A stretch of DNA of 64,000 bases from Anaerolineae bacterium (GTDB lineage: Bacteria > Chloroflexota > Anaerolineae > Aggregatilineales > UBA2796), in assembly GCA_019637615.1 (NCBI GenBank), contig JAHBVJ010000027.1, positions 61,814 to 125,813 on the forward strand, in the 5' to 3' direction. Below the pieces are notes generated by a model, which saw nothing but the letters and a program-made list of their open reading frames with translations, did no database searches and was not told the DNA's origin. Both the position numbers and the translations under genes were made by a program. Each line of letters begins with the position of its first letter. Positions within the stretch are counted from its first letter, which is position 1. Of the stretch, positions 16,267 through 24,607 are shown one piece after another.

Positions 16267-18033
16267 CTAGTTGCCCTTATCGTCTAGAGGCCTAGGACGC
16301 GGCCCTTTCAAGGCTGAAACTCGGGTTCGAATCCCGATAGGGGTACCTAATGCTACGAGATCCGAACAGGATTTGCCCTCAATCAAACCACGTTTCTGGC
16401 GTGGTTTTTGCTTTCCTGCCCTCGACTGTCCACCAATTTGGCTGGTTACTAAAGTTTGCAAGTAACCAAATGGCGGTAGCAAGTCTACGTTCACTATCAT
16501 TCCCTGCGGATTAATGATAACCCGCCTGACCATGTGCTTGAGGAGTTGGTACTGATTTGCCAACTCCAGCTTGTCAAACAGTATAGCAGCTTTTGAAATT
16601 AGTGTTAAAGCAACGTCCAAACTATCGAGATGTAACTCGCGCGAGTCATCCAACAGTGCTAAGGTAGTACGGATTGCGGAGCGTCGGTCTTGCCACTCTT
16701 GCCATAACATCTCCCAGATTTGCTCTGACAGCTTTTGGGCAGCGTATTGGCGTGCCATACGAGTTTCTTCTTCATCAATGCTCTTCAGTTGGTCTTCGAG
16801 TTCTTGCTTTTCTGTTTTGGCAGAGTTTGCTAAATGATTGTCAACGTCATGCGTATAGGCTTCGCGGATAATCGGAAGCAGCTTGTCGTCCACCTGTAAT
16901 CCCATGAGCCATCGCGGGATTTGGGCATCTACAACTTTGCAAAGGATGTTGGTCTTACTCGAATAAATGCAGTAATAACGAGAACCACCGCTTTGCCGAT
17001 TCGCGTTTGAGTAAGAGCAAGTGAGCTTTGTCAGCGAACCATCGGCCTGTTGTAGGTAAACGAGACCACGCAGCAAATACTCGTGTTTGCGACGCGGACA
17101 GCGATCCATATTCCGCTTATTGAGGATCGCTATCCCCCGTTCAAATTCTTCGGTACTAACAATTGGTTCCCAGTTACCGCGCACCGTTTTCGGTTGAATG
17201 GTGCCCCATTCGGTGTCAAGTACGACCCAACCGGCATATACCCAGTTGTGAAAAGCTTTGGAGAGCTTAGCCGCAGCCGCCACACGTCGGCCACGATCAG
17301 AGATTTTTACAAAGGGTGTGCCACCTTTTAGACGGTAACCACGCGCGTGTAACGCCTCGCATATATCCTCTAATGTGTGGGTTTCAGTAAGTAGCATATC
17401 CCACGCGGTGCGCCAGACCTTAGCTTGTTCCGGGTCCAACTCTATCCAGCGCTTATAGCGGGTATTTTTCATCTTATCTTCGTGACCGGGCTGGAAGAGT
17501 TTTAGCTCTTTGTTGACATAGCCGTCTGGCGCTTTAAACGCCCATTCACCGCTGAGCAGCTTGCTATGCATTCCTTCCACCACACGATGCGCCGTGCGGT
17601 CGGATTCTAGGCGTGCCATGCCGAAGAGAATATTAGTAAACAGGCGTCCGTTCATATCCGCCGGATTGACGCTGGGATCACTCGCGATGCGAATAGTGAC
17701 GCCTAGTTCCGTCAGTTCATCAATCGCCCGCAGCGCTTCAACATCATTCCGTCCAAAGCGGTCTGCAAAAGCAACGGAAACATGCGAGAACTTGCCCTCA
17801 CGCGCATCCGCCAATAGACGCTGGTAATTTGCCCTGTCGGTGGCGCGACCCGTGTAGTTGTCTACATATTCGTTGATGAGTGGAATCCCAGACGGCTGGA
17901 TCAGCGTGTGCTGAATCATGCGGCGCTGACCAGCTTGCGAGCGTTCCGGCGCTTGGGCGTCTTCATCGCTTGTGCGCAGATACATGACCCAACCGGGCGT
18001 GAGAGTAAGGCGGCGCTTCTTCTTGCGACTCAT
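16267..18033 (-). CDS. Large serine recombinase (integrase), C-terminus antisense to tRNA-Glu
   Basis: Site-specific recombinase expected to integrate and excise the element. About 588 residues. N-terminal resolvase domain with Ser22 in YLRTSDEDAQ as likely nucleophile and VSVAFADRFGRNDVEALRAI; the NGRLFTNILFGMARLESDRTAHR helix; recombinase domain (about 165-300); a reduced Cys-containing zinc ribbon (about 315-375); a charged coiled coil (about 400-450). Residues from about 563 (GIRTRVSALKG..) are read from the antisense strand of tRNA-Glu and the stop lies in the tRNA 5-prime flank. ATG 18033 (MSRKKKRRL) is preferred to a TTG at 18048. Tyrosine integrases are the usual tRNA users, so a serine type here is notable. 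Confidence 0.9.
   Translation of the reverse strand: MSRKKKRRLTLTPGWVMYLRTSDEDAQAPERSQAGQRRMIQHTLIQPSGIPLINEYVDNYTGRATDRANYQRLLADAREGKFSHVSVAFADRFGRNDVEALRAIDELTELGVTIRIASDPSVNPADMNGRLFTNILFGMARLESDRTAHRVVEGMHSKLLSGEWAFKAPDGYVNKELKLFQPGHEDKMKNTRYKRWIELDPEQAKVWRTAWDMLLTETHTLEDICEALHARGYRLKGGTPFVKISDRGRRVAAAAKLSKAFHNWVYAGWVVLDTEWGTIQPKTVRGNWEPIVSTEEFERGIAILNKRNMDRCPRRKHEYLLRGLVYLQQADGSLTKLTCSYSNANRQSGGSRYYCIYSSKTNILCKVVDAQIPRWLMGLQVDDKLLPIIREAYTHDVDNHLANSAKTEKQELEDQLKSIDEEETRMARQYAAQKLSEQIWEMLWQEWQDRRSAIRTTLALLDDSRELHLDSLDVALTLISKAAILFDKLELANQYQLLKHMVRRVIINPQGMIVNVDLLPPFGYLQTLVTSQIGGQSRAGKQKPRQKRGLIEGKSCSDLVALGTPIGIRTRVSALKGPRPRPLDDKGN
16273..16345 (+). tRNA. tRNA-Glu (anticodon TTC), left attachment site of the element
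   Basis: 73 bases fold into a standard cloverleaf: acceptor arm GCCCTTA with TAGGGGT (two GU pairs) and discriminator A, D-arm CGTCTAGAGGCCTAGGACG, anticodon arm around CCTTTCAAGG with TTC in the loop, T-arm TCGGG-TTCGAAT-CCCGA. CCA is not encoded. The serine recombinase gene runs across the whole tRNA in antisense, so this is where the element joins the chromosome. Confidence 0.97.
16385..16412 (+). terminator. Terminator downstream of tRNA-Glu, inside the recombinase gene
   Basis: Stem AAACCACG (16385-16392) with CGTGGTTT (16400-16407), 7-base loop, then TTGCTTT. It would stop the tRNA transcript 40 bases after its end and would also keep tRNA transcription from running antisense through the recombinase gene. 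If it belongs to the element, the element supplies the tRNA terminator after insertion. Confidence 0.75.
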
Positions 18034-18087
18034 GCAACGTAAACCCAAGTAGTAAACTAGGACTATTTCATAAAGTAGGCGGCTTCA

Positions 18088-18261
18088 TCATACAGCAGTT
18101 TTCGGTAGCGATGTTTTTGAAGGCTGCACCGTATCCTTCGATGGTTTGGTGTTGCTAGGCACAGCTACACTCGCCAAAATCTCCGCGACTTTGCGAAGAC
18201 GTGTTACGAGGAGTGCTGGTGCAATTATCTCATCAGGGGAAACTAGAGATGATTTGCTCAT
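18088..18261 (-). CDS. Small unknown ORF upstream of the recombinase
   Basis: A 57-residue frame (MSKSSLVSPDEIIAPALL.. ending with PSKTSLPKTAV) that ends 54 bases before the recombinase start and reads in the same direction. It has a helix-like middle (LVTRLRKVAEILASV) and a Lys/Ser-rich tail; no known domain is recognised. The ribosome site is weak. Its position, between a recognisable promoter and the integrase, is one where excisionases or recombination directionality factors are often found, but nothing in the residues proves that. Could be spurious. Confidence 0.4.
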   Translation of the reverse strand: MSKSSLVSPDEIIAPALLVTRLRKVAEILASVAVPSNTKPSKDTVQPSKTSLPKTAV

Positions 18262-18351
18262 GCGTTGTTGCTTCCACTATCAACGTTCCATTGCTACCAA
18301 CGGATTCTTCGCCTTCTGATAGGATCTGGCGAATACGAAGATGGTAGATTT

Positions 18352-18374
18352 CGACCAGAAACGGCACAGAAAAT
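18352..18374 (-). promoter_or_regulatory. Tandem ATTTCTGKYCG-like repeats before the small ORF
   Basis: On the minus strand the sequence reads ATTTTCTGTGCCG followed directly by TTTCTGGTCG. Two imperfect copies of the 11-bp motif that also occurs at 18450-18469, 26270-26287, 26354-26364, 39687-39697 and 54554-54575. Lies about 90 bases upstream of the small ORF. Operator role is an inference. Confidence 0.4.
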
Positions 18375-18449
18375 TAGGTTGGATGCCAGCAGAAAGATTA
18401 CGTGGAAAGCAGCCTAGCAGATACTTGGTAGCATAAACGTGGAAAGAAT

Positions 18450-18469
18450 CGAACAGAATCCGACCAGAT
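18450..18469 (-). promoter_or_regulatory. Tandem 11-bp motif downstream of the recombinase promoter
   Basis: Minus strand: ATCTGGTCG, G, ATTCTGTTCG, two copies one helical turn apart. They begin just after the -10 box at 18474-18479, where a bound protein would block transcription. Same motif family as in the transfer and mobilisation control regions. Confidence 0.45.
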
Positions 18470-18473
18470 GGAC

Positions 18474-18502
18474 GTTATCCACACTGTGCGCACATGTATC
18501 AA
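18474..18502 (-). promoter_or_regulatory. Predicted promoter for the small ORF and recombinase
   Basis: Minus-strand TTGATA (18502-18497), 17-base spacer, GATAAC (18479-18474). It abuts the stop of the YgjP-like gene. The 455 bases between that gene and the recombinase otherwise hold the motif copies and the small ORF only. Confidence 0.5.
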
Positions 18503-18504
18503 AA

Positions 18505-19242
18505 TTAGATAGTCACGACTTCGATGGCGTTAAGCTGTGCTCTCAAGCGTTCCCACTCTGGCAGTACCTTGCCAAGCAGCTTGTAGAAAGCTGTGCTGTG
18601 GTTTAGCTCTTTAAGATGGCACAGCTCGTGCAAGATCACGTAGTCAATGAATGGTTTGGCGACTTGGATCAGCCGCAAGTTGAGGGAAATGGCACCGGAT
18701 GGCGTGCAGCTTCCCCAGCGTGCTTTCATGGGTTTGACGTGCAATTTGGGATAGCTAATGCCAAGATGTTCCACACGCGGGAAACAGGCGGCGAGTCGTT
18801 CTGCGAAGACGGCACACGCGCGGCGCAAATACCAGCTTTCCAGCAGATGCCGTACACGCTGATGGTCGGTGGTATCGTGGACGCTAATGGTCAGATGTCC
18901 GCGCGACAATACGATACGCTCGACGGGATCGGCGATTACTTTCAGGCGATACTGGCGACCAAGATAGCGGTACGACTCACCGCTGACGTATTGACGTGGC
19001 GGCAACGTAAGGGCTGAATAACTGGCAAATTCACGCTGTTGTTTGAGTACCCACGCACCACGATGCAGGACAGCTTGCTCAATTTGGGGCAATGGTGTGT
19101 CGTGCGGCGCATCAACGACGAGACTGCCATCAGGATGCACATGAACGGCCAGCGTCTTGCGGGAGGAGTAGAGAAGCTCGAATGTCAGAGGGCTGGTGCC
19201 GTACTGTACAGTATGGCTGCCCGCTACGGTCTTGATGGTCAT
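18505..19242 (-). CDS. YgjP-like (WLM/SprT-type) zinc metallopeptidase
   Basis: Putative zinc-dependent peptidase of the YgjP/DUF45 family, often encoded beside type I restriction genes. 245 residues. The zinc motif HELCHLKELNHSTAFY (HExxH plus a downstream His) is at about 195-210, preceded by the family motif MKARWGSCTPSGAISLNLRL. No signal peptide, so cytoplasmic. Its ATG overlaps the hsdR stop (ATGA at 19242-19239), so it belongs to the RM operon and is its last gene. Role within RM loci is unproven in general; it may process or regulate the restriction complex. Confidence 0.85.
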   Translation of the reverse strand: MTIKTVAGSHTVQYGTSPLTFELLYSSRKTLAVHVHPDGSLVVDAPHDTPLPQIEQAVLHRGAWVLKQQREFASYSALTLPPRQYVSGESYRYLGRQYRLKVIADPVERIVLSRGHLTISVHDTTDHQRVRHLLESWYLRRACAVFAERLAACFPRVEHLGISYPKLHVKPMKARWGSCTPSGAISLNLRLIQVAKPFIDYVILHELCHLKELNHSTAFYKLLGKVLPEWERLRAQLNAIEVVTI

Positions 19243-22200
19243 AGCCCTTCGCGTTTCTTGGCAACTTCCATCAGATTATCGAGGATCATATCCATTTCTG
19301 CCGATTTCAAAAGCACCCCCGTTTGCGCGCGGAGATCATACAGCAGATCCTCCACCGCGTTGCGCATACGCTTTTCGACATCGAGGTTAGTGGCCCAGTC
19401 GCGGATCTTCAGTCGTTCGATGGCATCTTCGCAGGCGATAGCCAGATCGACTAGTGCAGCATCAAAGGCGGTATCGCCATCCGCGGGGCGATAGTCTTTC
19501 ACGATTTCTTGGAGGCTGCCGAAATAAGCAGGTGCGTGTTTGCGGCTGCGGAGCTTGGGAGGTAGTCCGGCAGCATGCCCAGCGAGGATCTGCGCTTGGG
19601 CTTCTGAGGTGAGCTTTAGATACTCGACTTCATCGATACGCCCCTGTTTGTAGGCTTGGATCGTCTCATCGATGAACTGCGATAATTTGCGGTAGAAGGC
19701 GGGATCTTGCTCTAGCTTCTCGGTGGCAGTGCGCTTGACGTGACTAGCGATAGTGTCAGCTTGCGCAACGGATGAAGTAAGACGCTCCACAGCAGCATCG
19801 AACTGTTCAGCGTCGAAGATATCGAGTGCATCCACTAGCACTTGCACACCCGTTGCATGGACATGATCGTTCATCATGGCGCGGATCTTCTGCTCGTACT
19901 CGCCATAGTTGACGGTTTCGGCGTAGCGCTGTTTGACAGCGGTGCGCAGTTGATGCCAGTAGATGAGATCGTCTTTGTATTGTTTGATACGCGCGGGCGG
20001 GATTTGCTGATGGAAGTCGACCACGCCGAGCGCCAGCTTGAACACGCGGGCGAATTCGTTCAAGGCATCATAGAAGGCATGGCGACGATCTTCAGGTTCG
20101 AGCAGCCGCTCCATCGCTTCGGTGTCGCGCTTGTTGGCGACTGCTTTGAACACATCCCACACCAATGAATGCAGGTGCGGGAGCTGTTGCACGACGGCGC
20201 TAACATCGGTGACAACGCCCGCCACATCCTCAGCGTCGTAGGCTTCGAGCTGGTTGTAGACCTGCATCGCTTCGTTGAGTTTGCCCAGCACGCCGCGATA
20301 ATCGACGATATGCCCGAAGTCTTTGCCCTCGAATAAGCGGTTGACGCGCGCAATGGCTTGCAAGATGCCGTGTTCGCGCAGTGTTTTGTCGATGTACAGC
20401 ACGGTGTTGCGTGGTTCGTCGAAGCCCACCAGTAGCTTATCCACCACGATGAGCAGTTCAAGGCCGTCGTCGCGATGGAACGAGGCGAGGATTTCCTTGT
20501 TGTAGGCTTCCTCGCTGCCGTAGCGCTTCATCATCTGCTTCCAGAAGTCCTGTACGATTGGCAGCTTGCTGCTATCGATTTCCTCGCTGCCCTCACGGGT
20601 ATCTGGCGCGGAGATGATCACGGCGCAATCGATGCCTTCGTCTTTGAGCAAATCAAAATACTGGATAGCCTGCTCTTTGCTGGCGGTGGCAAGCTGCGCT
20701 TTGTAGCCTGAACCACGCCAATTCTTGCGGTAGTGATCCGCGATGTCGAAGGCGATCGTTTGCAAACGTTGATCCACGCGGTGGACTTCTTCGTTGCGGC
20801 TCATCTTACGCTTGAGATCGAGCTTCTGTTCATCGTTGAGATTGGCGGTGCGGCGCTCGAACCACAAATCGAGCTGATCGCGGTTGATGTTGAGATCCAC
20901 GAGGCGACCTTCGTACAGCAGCCGTGCGACCGCCTCATCTTCGACGGCTTGACGCATGGTGTACTTGTGGATGAAGCCACCAAAACGTTCCGCCGTAGTT
21001 TTGTCTTTCTTGAGCAGCGGGGTACCAGTGAAACCGATATAACAACCGCGCGTGAACACCGATTTCATCTTAGCGTGACTGATGCCGTACTGACTGCGGT
21101 GGCTTTCATCGACCAGCAGGAACACATTCGGGCTATCGTCGGTGATGTTCTTGCCTGCCACCGTCTCGAACTTGTCGATCACCGTCGTGATGATGTCGGC
21201 GCGACTACCGCGCACCAACGCGATGAGATCCGCGCCACTGTCGGCTTTGTAGACGGTTTTGCCGCACGCCTTGAAAGTATTCCAGATCTGCGTATCCAAG
21301 TCCACGCGGTCGGTAACCAGCACCACACGCGGATTCGGGATATGCAGCGCCAGCGCCTTGGCCAGCATCACCATCGTGAGCGATTTACCGCTGCCCGTCG
21401 TGTGCCAGATTACGCCGCCCGTGCGTGTCCCCTGCGCGTTCAAGTTGAGGACGCGAGCCAGCGTGGCTTTGATCGCGAAATACTGCTGATAACGCGTGAT
21501 CTTCTTGTCGCCGTTATCGTAGACGAGATACTGATAGCCGAGTTCGAGCAGACGCTCAGGCCGCAGCAAACTGTACAGCACGCGATCTTGCTCGGTGGGG
21601 AGGCGGGTGCCCAGCGCGGCAAAATGCTGGCGGAGACGCGGCGCATCCTCACGCCAATCATACAGCGCAGTTTGTTCGGCGGCACTCAACGGACGGTTGA
21701 TGAGCGGACTGACGAGACCATCTAGGGCGTCATTGGACGTTTCTTCTTTCCAGACTGCCCAGAATTTCTTGGCGGTGCCGGTGGTGCCGTAGCGGACACT
21801 GTTCGGTTGGACGGCGAGCAAGAGCTGCGTGTACACGAACAGATGCGGGATCTCGTCGAGTTTCTGGTTGCGGATGGTTTGCTCGATAGCCTGCGTGACG
21901 GGATCGCCATCCTTGGACTCGGTGTCTTTGCGTTTGCACTCGATGACGGCCAGCGGGATGCCATTGACGAACAGCACGATATCGGGGCGGCGTGTGTCGT
22001 GGGCACTGAGACGTTCGACGGGGAATTCGTCAGTGACGTGATACACATTGTTGGTGGGGTTCTGCCAATCGATGTAACGCAGCGTGAAACTGCCGCGATC
22101 TCCGTCGATGGTCTGGTCGAGGCTGGTGCCGAGCGTGAGCAGTTCGTAGAGCATTGCACTGGCGGGCAGCAGTCCCTCGCGGATGTTGAAGTCCTTCAGG

Positions 22201-22442
22201 CGGCGCAACGCTTCATCGAGGTTGGCCTCGCTGAAATCGTGCTGACGGTTTTTATACGTGATATGCTGATGCGTGTGCAGCCAGTTGCGTAGCACACCTT
22301 CCAGTAAGACGGCGCTTTGTTTGCCACCGCGTAACCGGAGCGCATCCGCAGGCGGGAGATACTGCCAGCCGAGTGTGGTGAGCAGGTGCAGTGCCGGAAG
22401 TTGCGAACTGACGAGTTCCCGATACGCCTCGCCGTAAGACAT
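19239..22442 (-). CDS. hsdR: Type I restriction endonuclease subunit HsdR
   Basis: Motor and nuclease subunit that translocates DNA and cuts unmodified DNA. 1067 residues. N-terminal PD-(D/E)xK nuclease with PDIVLFVNGIPLAVIECKRKD (about 150-172), SF2 helicase core with Walker A HTTGSGKSL (about 345-355) and the DESHRSQYG box (about 445), then motifs IV-VI including DEPRNTVLYIDKTLREHGILQ and AIARVNR. Length is normal and no break is visible. Its ATG overlaps the last base of the hsdS stop (TGATG). Works with HsdM and HsdS. Confidence 0.95.
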   Translation of the reverse strand: MSYGEAYRELVSSQLPALHLLTTLGWQYLPPADALRLRGGKQSAVLLEGVLRNWLHTHQHITYKNRQHDFSEANLDEALRRLKDFNIREGLLPASAMLYELLTLGTSLDQTIDGDRGSFTLRYIDWQNPTNNVYHVTDEFPVERLSAHDTRRPDIVLFVNGIPLAVIECKRKDTESKDGDPVTQAIEQTIRNQKLDEIPHLFVYTQLLLAVQPNSVRYGTTGTAKKFWAVWKEETSNDALDGLVSPLINRPLSAAEQTALYDWREDAPRLRQHFAALGTRLPTEQDRVLYSLLRPERLLELGYQYLVYDNGDKKITRYQQYFAIKATLARVLNLNAQGTRTGGVIWHTTGSGKSLTMVMLAKALALHIPNPRVVLVTDRVDLDTQIWNTFKACGKTVYKADSGADLIALVRGSRADIITTVIDKFETVAGKNITDDSPNVFLLVDESHRSQYGISHAKMKSVFTRGCYIGFTGTPLLKKDKTTAERFGGFIHKYTMRQAVEDEAVARLLYEGRLVDLNINRDQLDLWFERRTANLNDEQKLDLKRKMSRNEEVHRVDQRLQTIAFDIADHYRKNWRGSGYKAQLATASKEQAIQYFDLLKDEGIDCAVIISAPDTREGSEEIDSSKLPIVQDFWKQMMKRYGSEEAYNKEILASFHRDDGLELLIVVDKLLVGFDEPRNTVLYIDKTLREHGILQAIARVNRLFEGKDFGHIVDYRGVLGKLNEAMQVYNQLEAYDAEDVAGVVTDVSAVVQQLPHLHSLVWDVFKAVANKRDTEAMERLLEPEDRRHAFYDALNEFARVFKLALGVVDFHQQIPPARIKQYKDDLIYWHQLRTAVKQRYAETVNYGEYEQKIRAMMNDHVHATGVQVLVDALDIFDAEQFDAAVERLTSSVAQADTIASHVKRTATEKLEQDPAFYRKLSQFIDETIQAYKQGRIDEVEYLKLTSEAQAQILAGHAAGLPPKLRSRKHAPAYFGSLQEIVKDYRPADGDTAFDAALVDLAIACEDAIERLKIRDWATNLDVEKRMRNAVEDLLYDLRAQTGVLLKSAEMDMILDNLMEVAKKREGL

Positions 22443-23656
22443 CAGCTTTCCTCCTCGACTTGCACACGGATTTCGCCTGTGAGTAGCTGCTGCATCAGGC
22501 CGCGTTTTTGAGTGATTAACGTGTTTAGATACTGTACTTGAGTATCAATTTCGGAATCGCAAGCTTGGAGTACTTCAGTAATTTTCTGTTGTTCTTGGAT
22601 GTCTGGCATAGGAAGTACAATTTTCAAAAAGTCGTTTGGATTAAGCCTTGCTCGACCTGTTGAGCCTCGACAGAGAGACAAAGCTTGATATTGAAAATCT
22701 CGTGTTTGATAAACATACTCCATGAAATCTGTATGGAGTTCCCCAGCGAGTGCCAAAAATTGCGGATATTCTGAAGTCCCATAAGCGCCATTATGGTCGC
22801 CGCGTGCGATACCGAACGCGGCTTTTGACGCCCACATTTTGTTGTAAATTACATCATTTTCTTGTATCTGGCTCAAAGTTTCTGTAATGATGTCTCGTCC
22901 TTGACGAATCTCATGTATATGCGCGCCTTGAACATACCAACGTACACCAATCAGTCGATATTCTTTTTCAGGTCTGACTTTTTCGGGGCGCGAAATTGGC
23001 ATCATCAGCTCGGAAAAGGAATGCTCTTGCCACGCCGCATCCTCAAACTCTGAGAAGCGAGCCTCACCTGTGAGCAGCAGTTGCATGAGCGCTTGCTTGC
23101 GACGTTTCAGCGCCGCGATCAACTGCTCGGTGAGCGTGATCGCCTCGTCCCACGTGCTGAGGATCGCGGCGATCTTGCGTTGCTCGGCTAGAGGCGGGAG
23201 AGGAACAAGAATCTTCAATAGTTCGGTTTGTTTGACGCCTTGAGCTGTACTTCCCGTTGCTTTTTCACGCAACTGGTTCTGCATATAATCTGACATCAAA
23301 ACGTGTTTTAGAAACGAATTGTCAACATACTTAGGATCTCCTCGCAGAACAATTATCCGCTGGCCGAGTGCAACTTTACGTGCGTCAAGCTGCGCAACTT
23401 CGCCAAGTGGGGCTTCTGTCGTAATAACAACGTCATTAGGTTGAGGTAATCCACGTCGCATCCATGCGTCATAATCACTTTCCGCAATAAATTCTAAGTG
23501 ACCCCAATCTATTCGACCGTCATGAACAACTTTTGCTGACAATAACGGTATTCCATCTGTGGCTTTCAAGGCGGTTTTGCCACGATAATCCAAAACCACT
23601 GACAAACACGTTTCGAGAACACGCAAATTCCAGTCAGTGGGCAATTGAGAAATCAT
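22442..23656 (-). CDS. hsdS: Type I restriction specificity subunit HsdS
   Basis: Recognises the bipartite DNA target for both methylation and restriction. 404 residues: two target-recognition domains (about 1-150 and 205-360), each followed by a conserved helix with the motifs LPPLAEQRKIAAILSTWDEAI and MPDIQEQQKITEVLQACDSEI, and the paired phrases RKQALMQLLLTGEARF and KRGLMQQLLTGEIRV. Both halves are complete. Its ATG overlaps the stop of the short HsdM-tail frame (ATGA at 23656-23653), a coupling one would expect with hsdM itself. Confidence 0.93.
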   Translation of the reverse strand: MISQLPTDWNLRVLETCLSVVLDYRGKTALKATDGIPLLSAKVVHDGRIDWGHLEFIAESDYDAWMRRGLPQPNDVVITTEAPLGEVAQLDARKVALGQRIIVLRGDPKYVDNSFLKHVLMSDYMQNQLREKATGSTAQGVKQTELLKILVPLPPLAEQRKIAAILSTWDEAITLTEQLIAALKRRKQALMQLLLTGEARFSEFEDAAWQEHSFSELMMPISRPEKVRPEKEYRLIGVRWYVQGAHIHEIRQGRDIITETLSQIQENDVIYNKMWASKAAFGIARGDHNGAYGTSEYPQFLALAGELHTDFMEYVYQTRDFQYQALSLCRGSTGRARLNPNDFLKIVLPMPDIQEQQKITEVLQACDSEIDTQVQYLNTLITQKRGLMQQLLTGEIRVQVEEES

Positions 23657-23760
23657 TCTAGCTCTAGCTCCCGCAAATACGCCGTCATCCGCATCTTCAC
23701 ATCGATGAACTGGCTCTCCAACTGGTTGCTCTCCGTCTGTACAACAAGGGTGTGTTGCAT
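23653..23760 (-). CDS. Mini-ORF duplicating the HsdM C-terminal tail
   Basis: A 35-residue frame starting one base after the TIR gene stop and ending with TGA in overlap with the hsdS start. Its last 25 residues (SNQLESQFIDVKMRMTAYLREL..) closely match the last residues of HsdM (INQLESQLVDVKTRMAAYLREL..). The DNA is also clearly similar (compare 23660-23740 with 24615-24695). It looks like the original 3-prime end of hsdM, left behind when the TIR gene and a replacement hsdM end were inserted. It could be a remnant or a translated helical peptide that still couples to hsdS. Confidence 0.6.
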   Translation of the reverse strand: MQHTLVVQTESNQLESQFIDVKMRMTAYLRELELE

Positions 23761-23761
23761 C

Positions 23762-24601
23762 CTACTCATCTTCATCATTCGGAAATGGGCGCTCAATATC
23801 CTCCAAAAGTTGGCGAAGTATATCGAAGTCACTTCGGTTATCAGTTTCATACGGGAGCTGACGCCGATAAGTGCTCGTGATCACACGCAACATCTTGTCC
23901 CAGAATTCATACGGCTGGACCTCTTTTTCGCTTTTTTCCCAACCTTCGATATCTGACCCTTGTATCAAATGGGAGATTGCTTCCAAACGTAGATGTGAGC
24001 TGAAATAGCTGTCTTTCGCTGTCTCGGAGCCGTAATAGAGCTGTAGTTTATGCTCGTCGTCAAATTCGCTGATGACGAATGCTCGATTGAAATCATCGAT
24101 AATCTCTTTGGCAAAATCACGGTGATCATATTTTGCGGATCGCTCGACGTACCGAATGATCGCTTCTGCTAGCCGCTTTACATCGTCCGCAAATCTAGCG
24201 TGAGATAGCCAGATTGCCTGATTTGCAGCTAGTTGTGACAACTCCTCTGGTAATTCATCCTCGCTTGGCATTGGTGTTGTTCCGATAAGCACAGGCATAA
24301 CCACTGTATCTCGTGTGAGGGCTGTCACAATTTCACGACGAACATAATCATCAGGGTCTTCAAGCCGTCGCTTACCATGTTTATCCACGGCAGTTAGCCA
24401 CGCTTTATCAATAACAGCCAACATGATTTTGGCTTGGTTCAGGTGTTCATTGAGTACGTTCGCAAATTTGTCACCGGGGGCTATACCTGCACCGTCGATA
24501 AAAATATCCGATTTATCGAACTCTCTTAAGAGATGATCGTATAGCCTCCATGCAGATCCCTCGGAGTCATTGCGCCGATAACTAATGAAGATTTTCGTCA
24601 T
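23762..24601 (-). CDS. TIR-domain protein within the hsd operon
   Basis: 279 residues. The N-terminal 135 form a TIR domain: KIFISYRRNDSEGSAWRLYDHL, SDIFIDGAGIAPGDKF, IMLAVIDKAWL and a candidate catalytic Glu90 in YVRREIVTAL. Bacterial TIR domains often cleave NAD+ during abortive immunity. The C-terminal half (about 145-279), with acidic and aromatic stretches, is not recognised. It starts 6 bases after the hsdM stop and ends one base before the HsdM-tail mini-ORF, so it is embedded between hsdM and hsdS. A sensor or effector role tied to the RM system is an inference. Confidence 0.85.
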   Translation of the reverse strand: MTKIFISYRRNDSEGSAWRLYDHLLREFDKSDIFIDGAGIAPGDKFANVLNEHLNQAKIMLAVIDKAWLTAVDKHGKRRLEDPDDYVRREIVTALTRDTVVMPVLIGTTPMPSEDELPEELSQLAANQAIWLSHARFADDVKRLAEAIIRYVERSAKYDHRDFAKEIIDDFNRAFVISEFDDEHKLQLYYGSETAKDSYFSSHLRLEAISHLIQGSDIEGWEKSEKEVQPYEFWDKMLRVITSTYRRQLPYETDNRSDFDILRQLLEDIERPFPNDEDE

Positions 24602-24607
24602 GAAAGG

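Noticed and set aside
16267..16345. tRNA-Glu fragment as a sign of a second, truncated tRNA
   Set aside because: The cloverleaf is complete from acceptor to discriminator base, so this is the intact gene rather than a leftover copy.
20733..21725. Long plus-strand frame opposite hsdR
   Set aside because: It mirrors the conserved hsdR helicase core; no ribosome site or domain.
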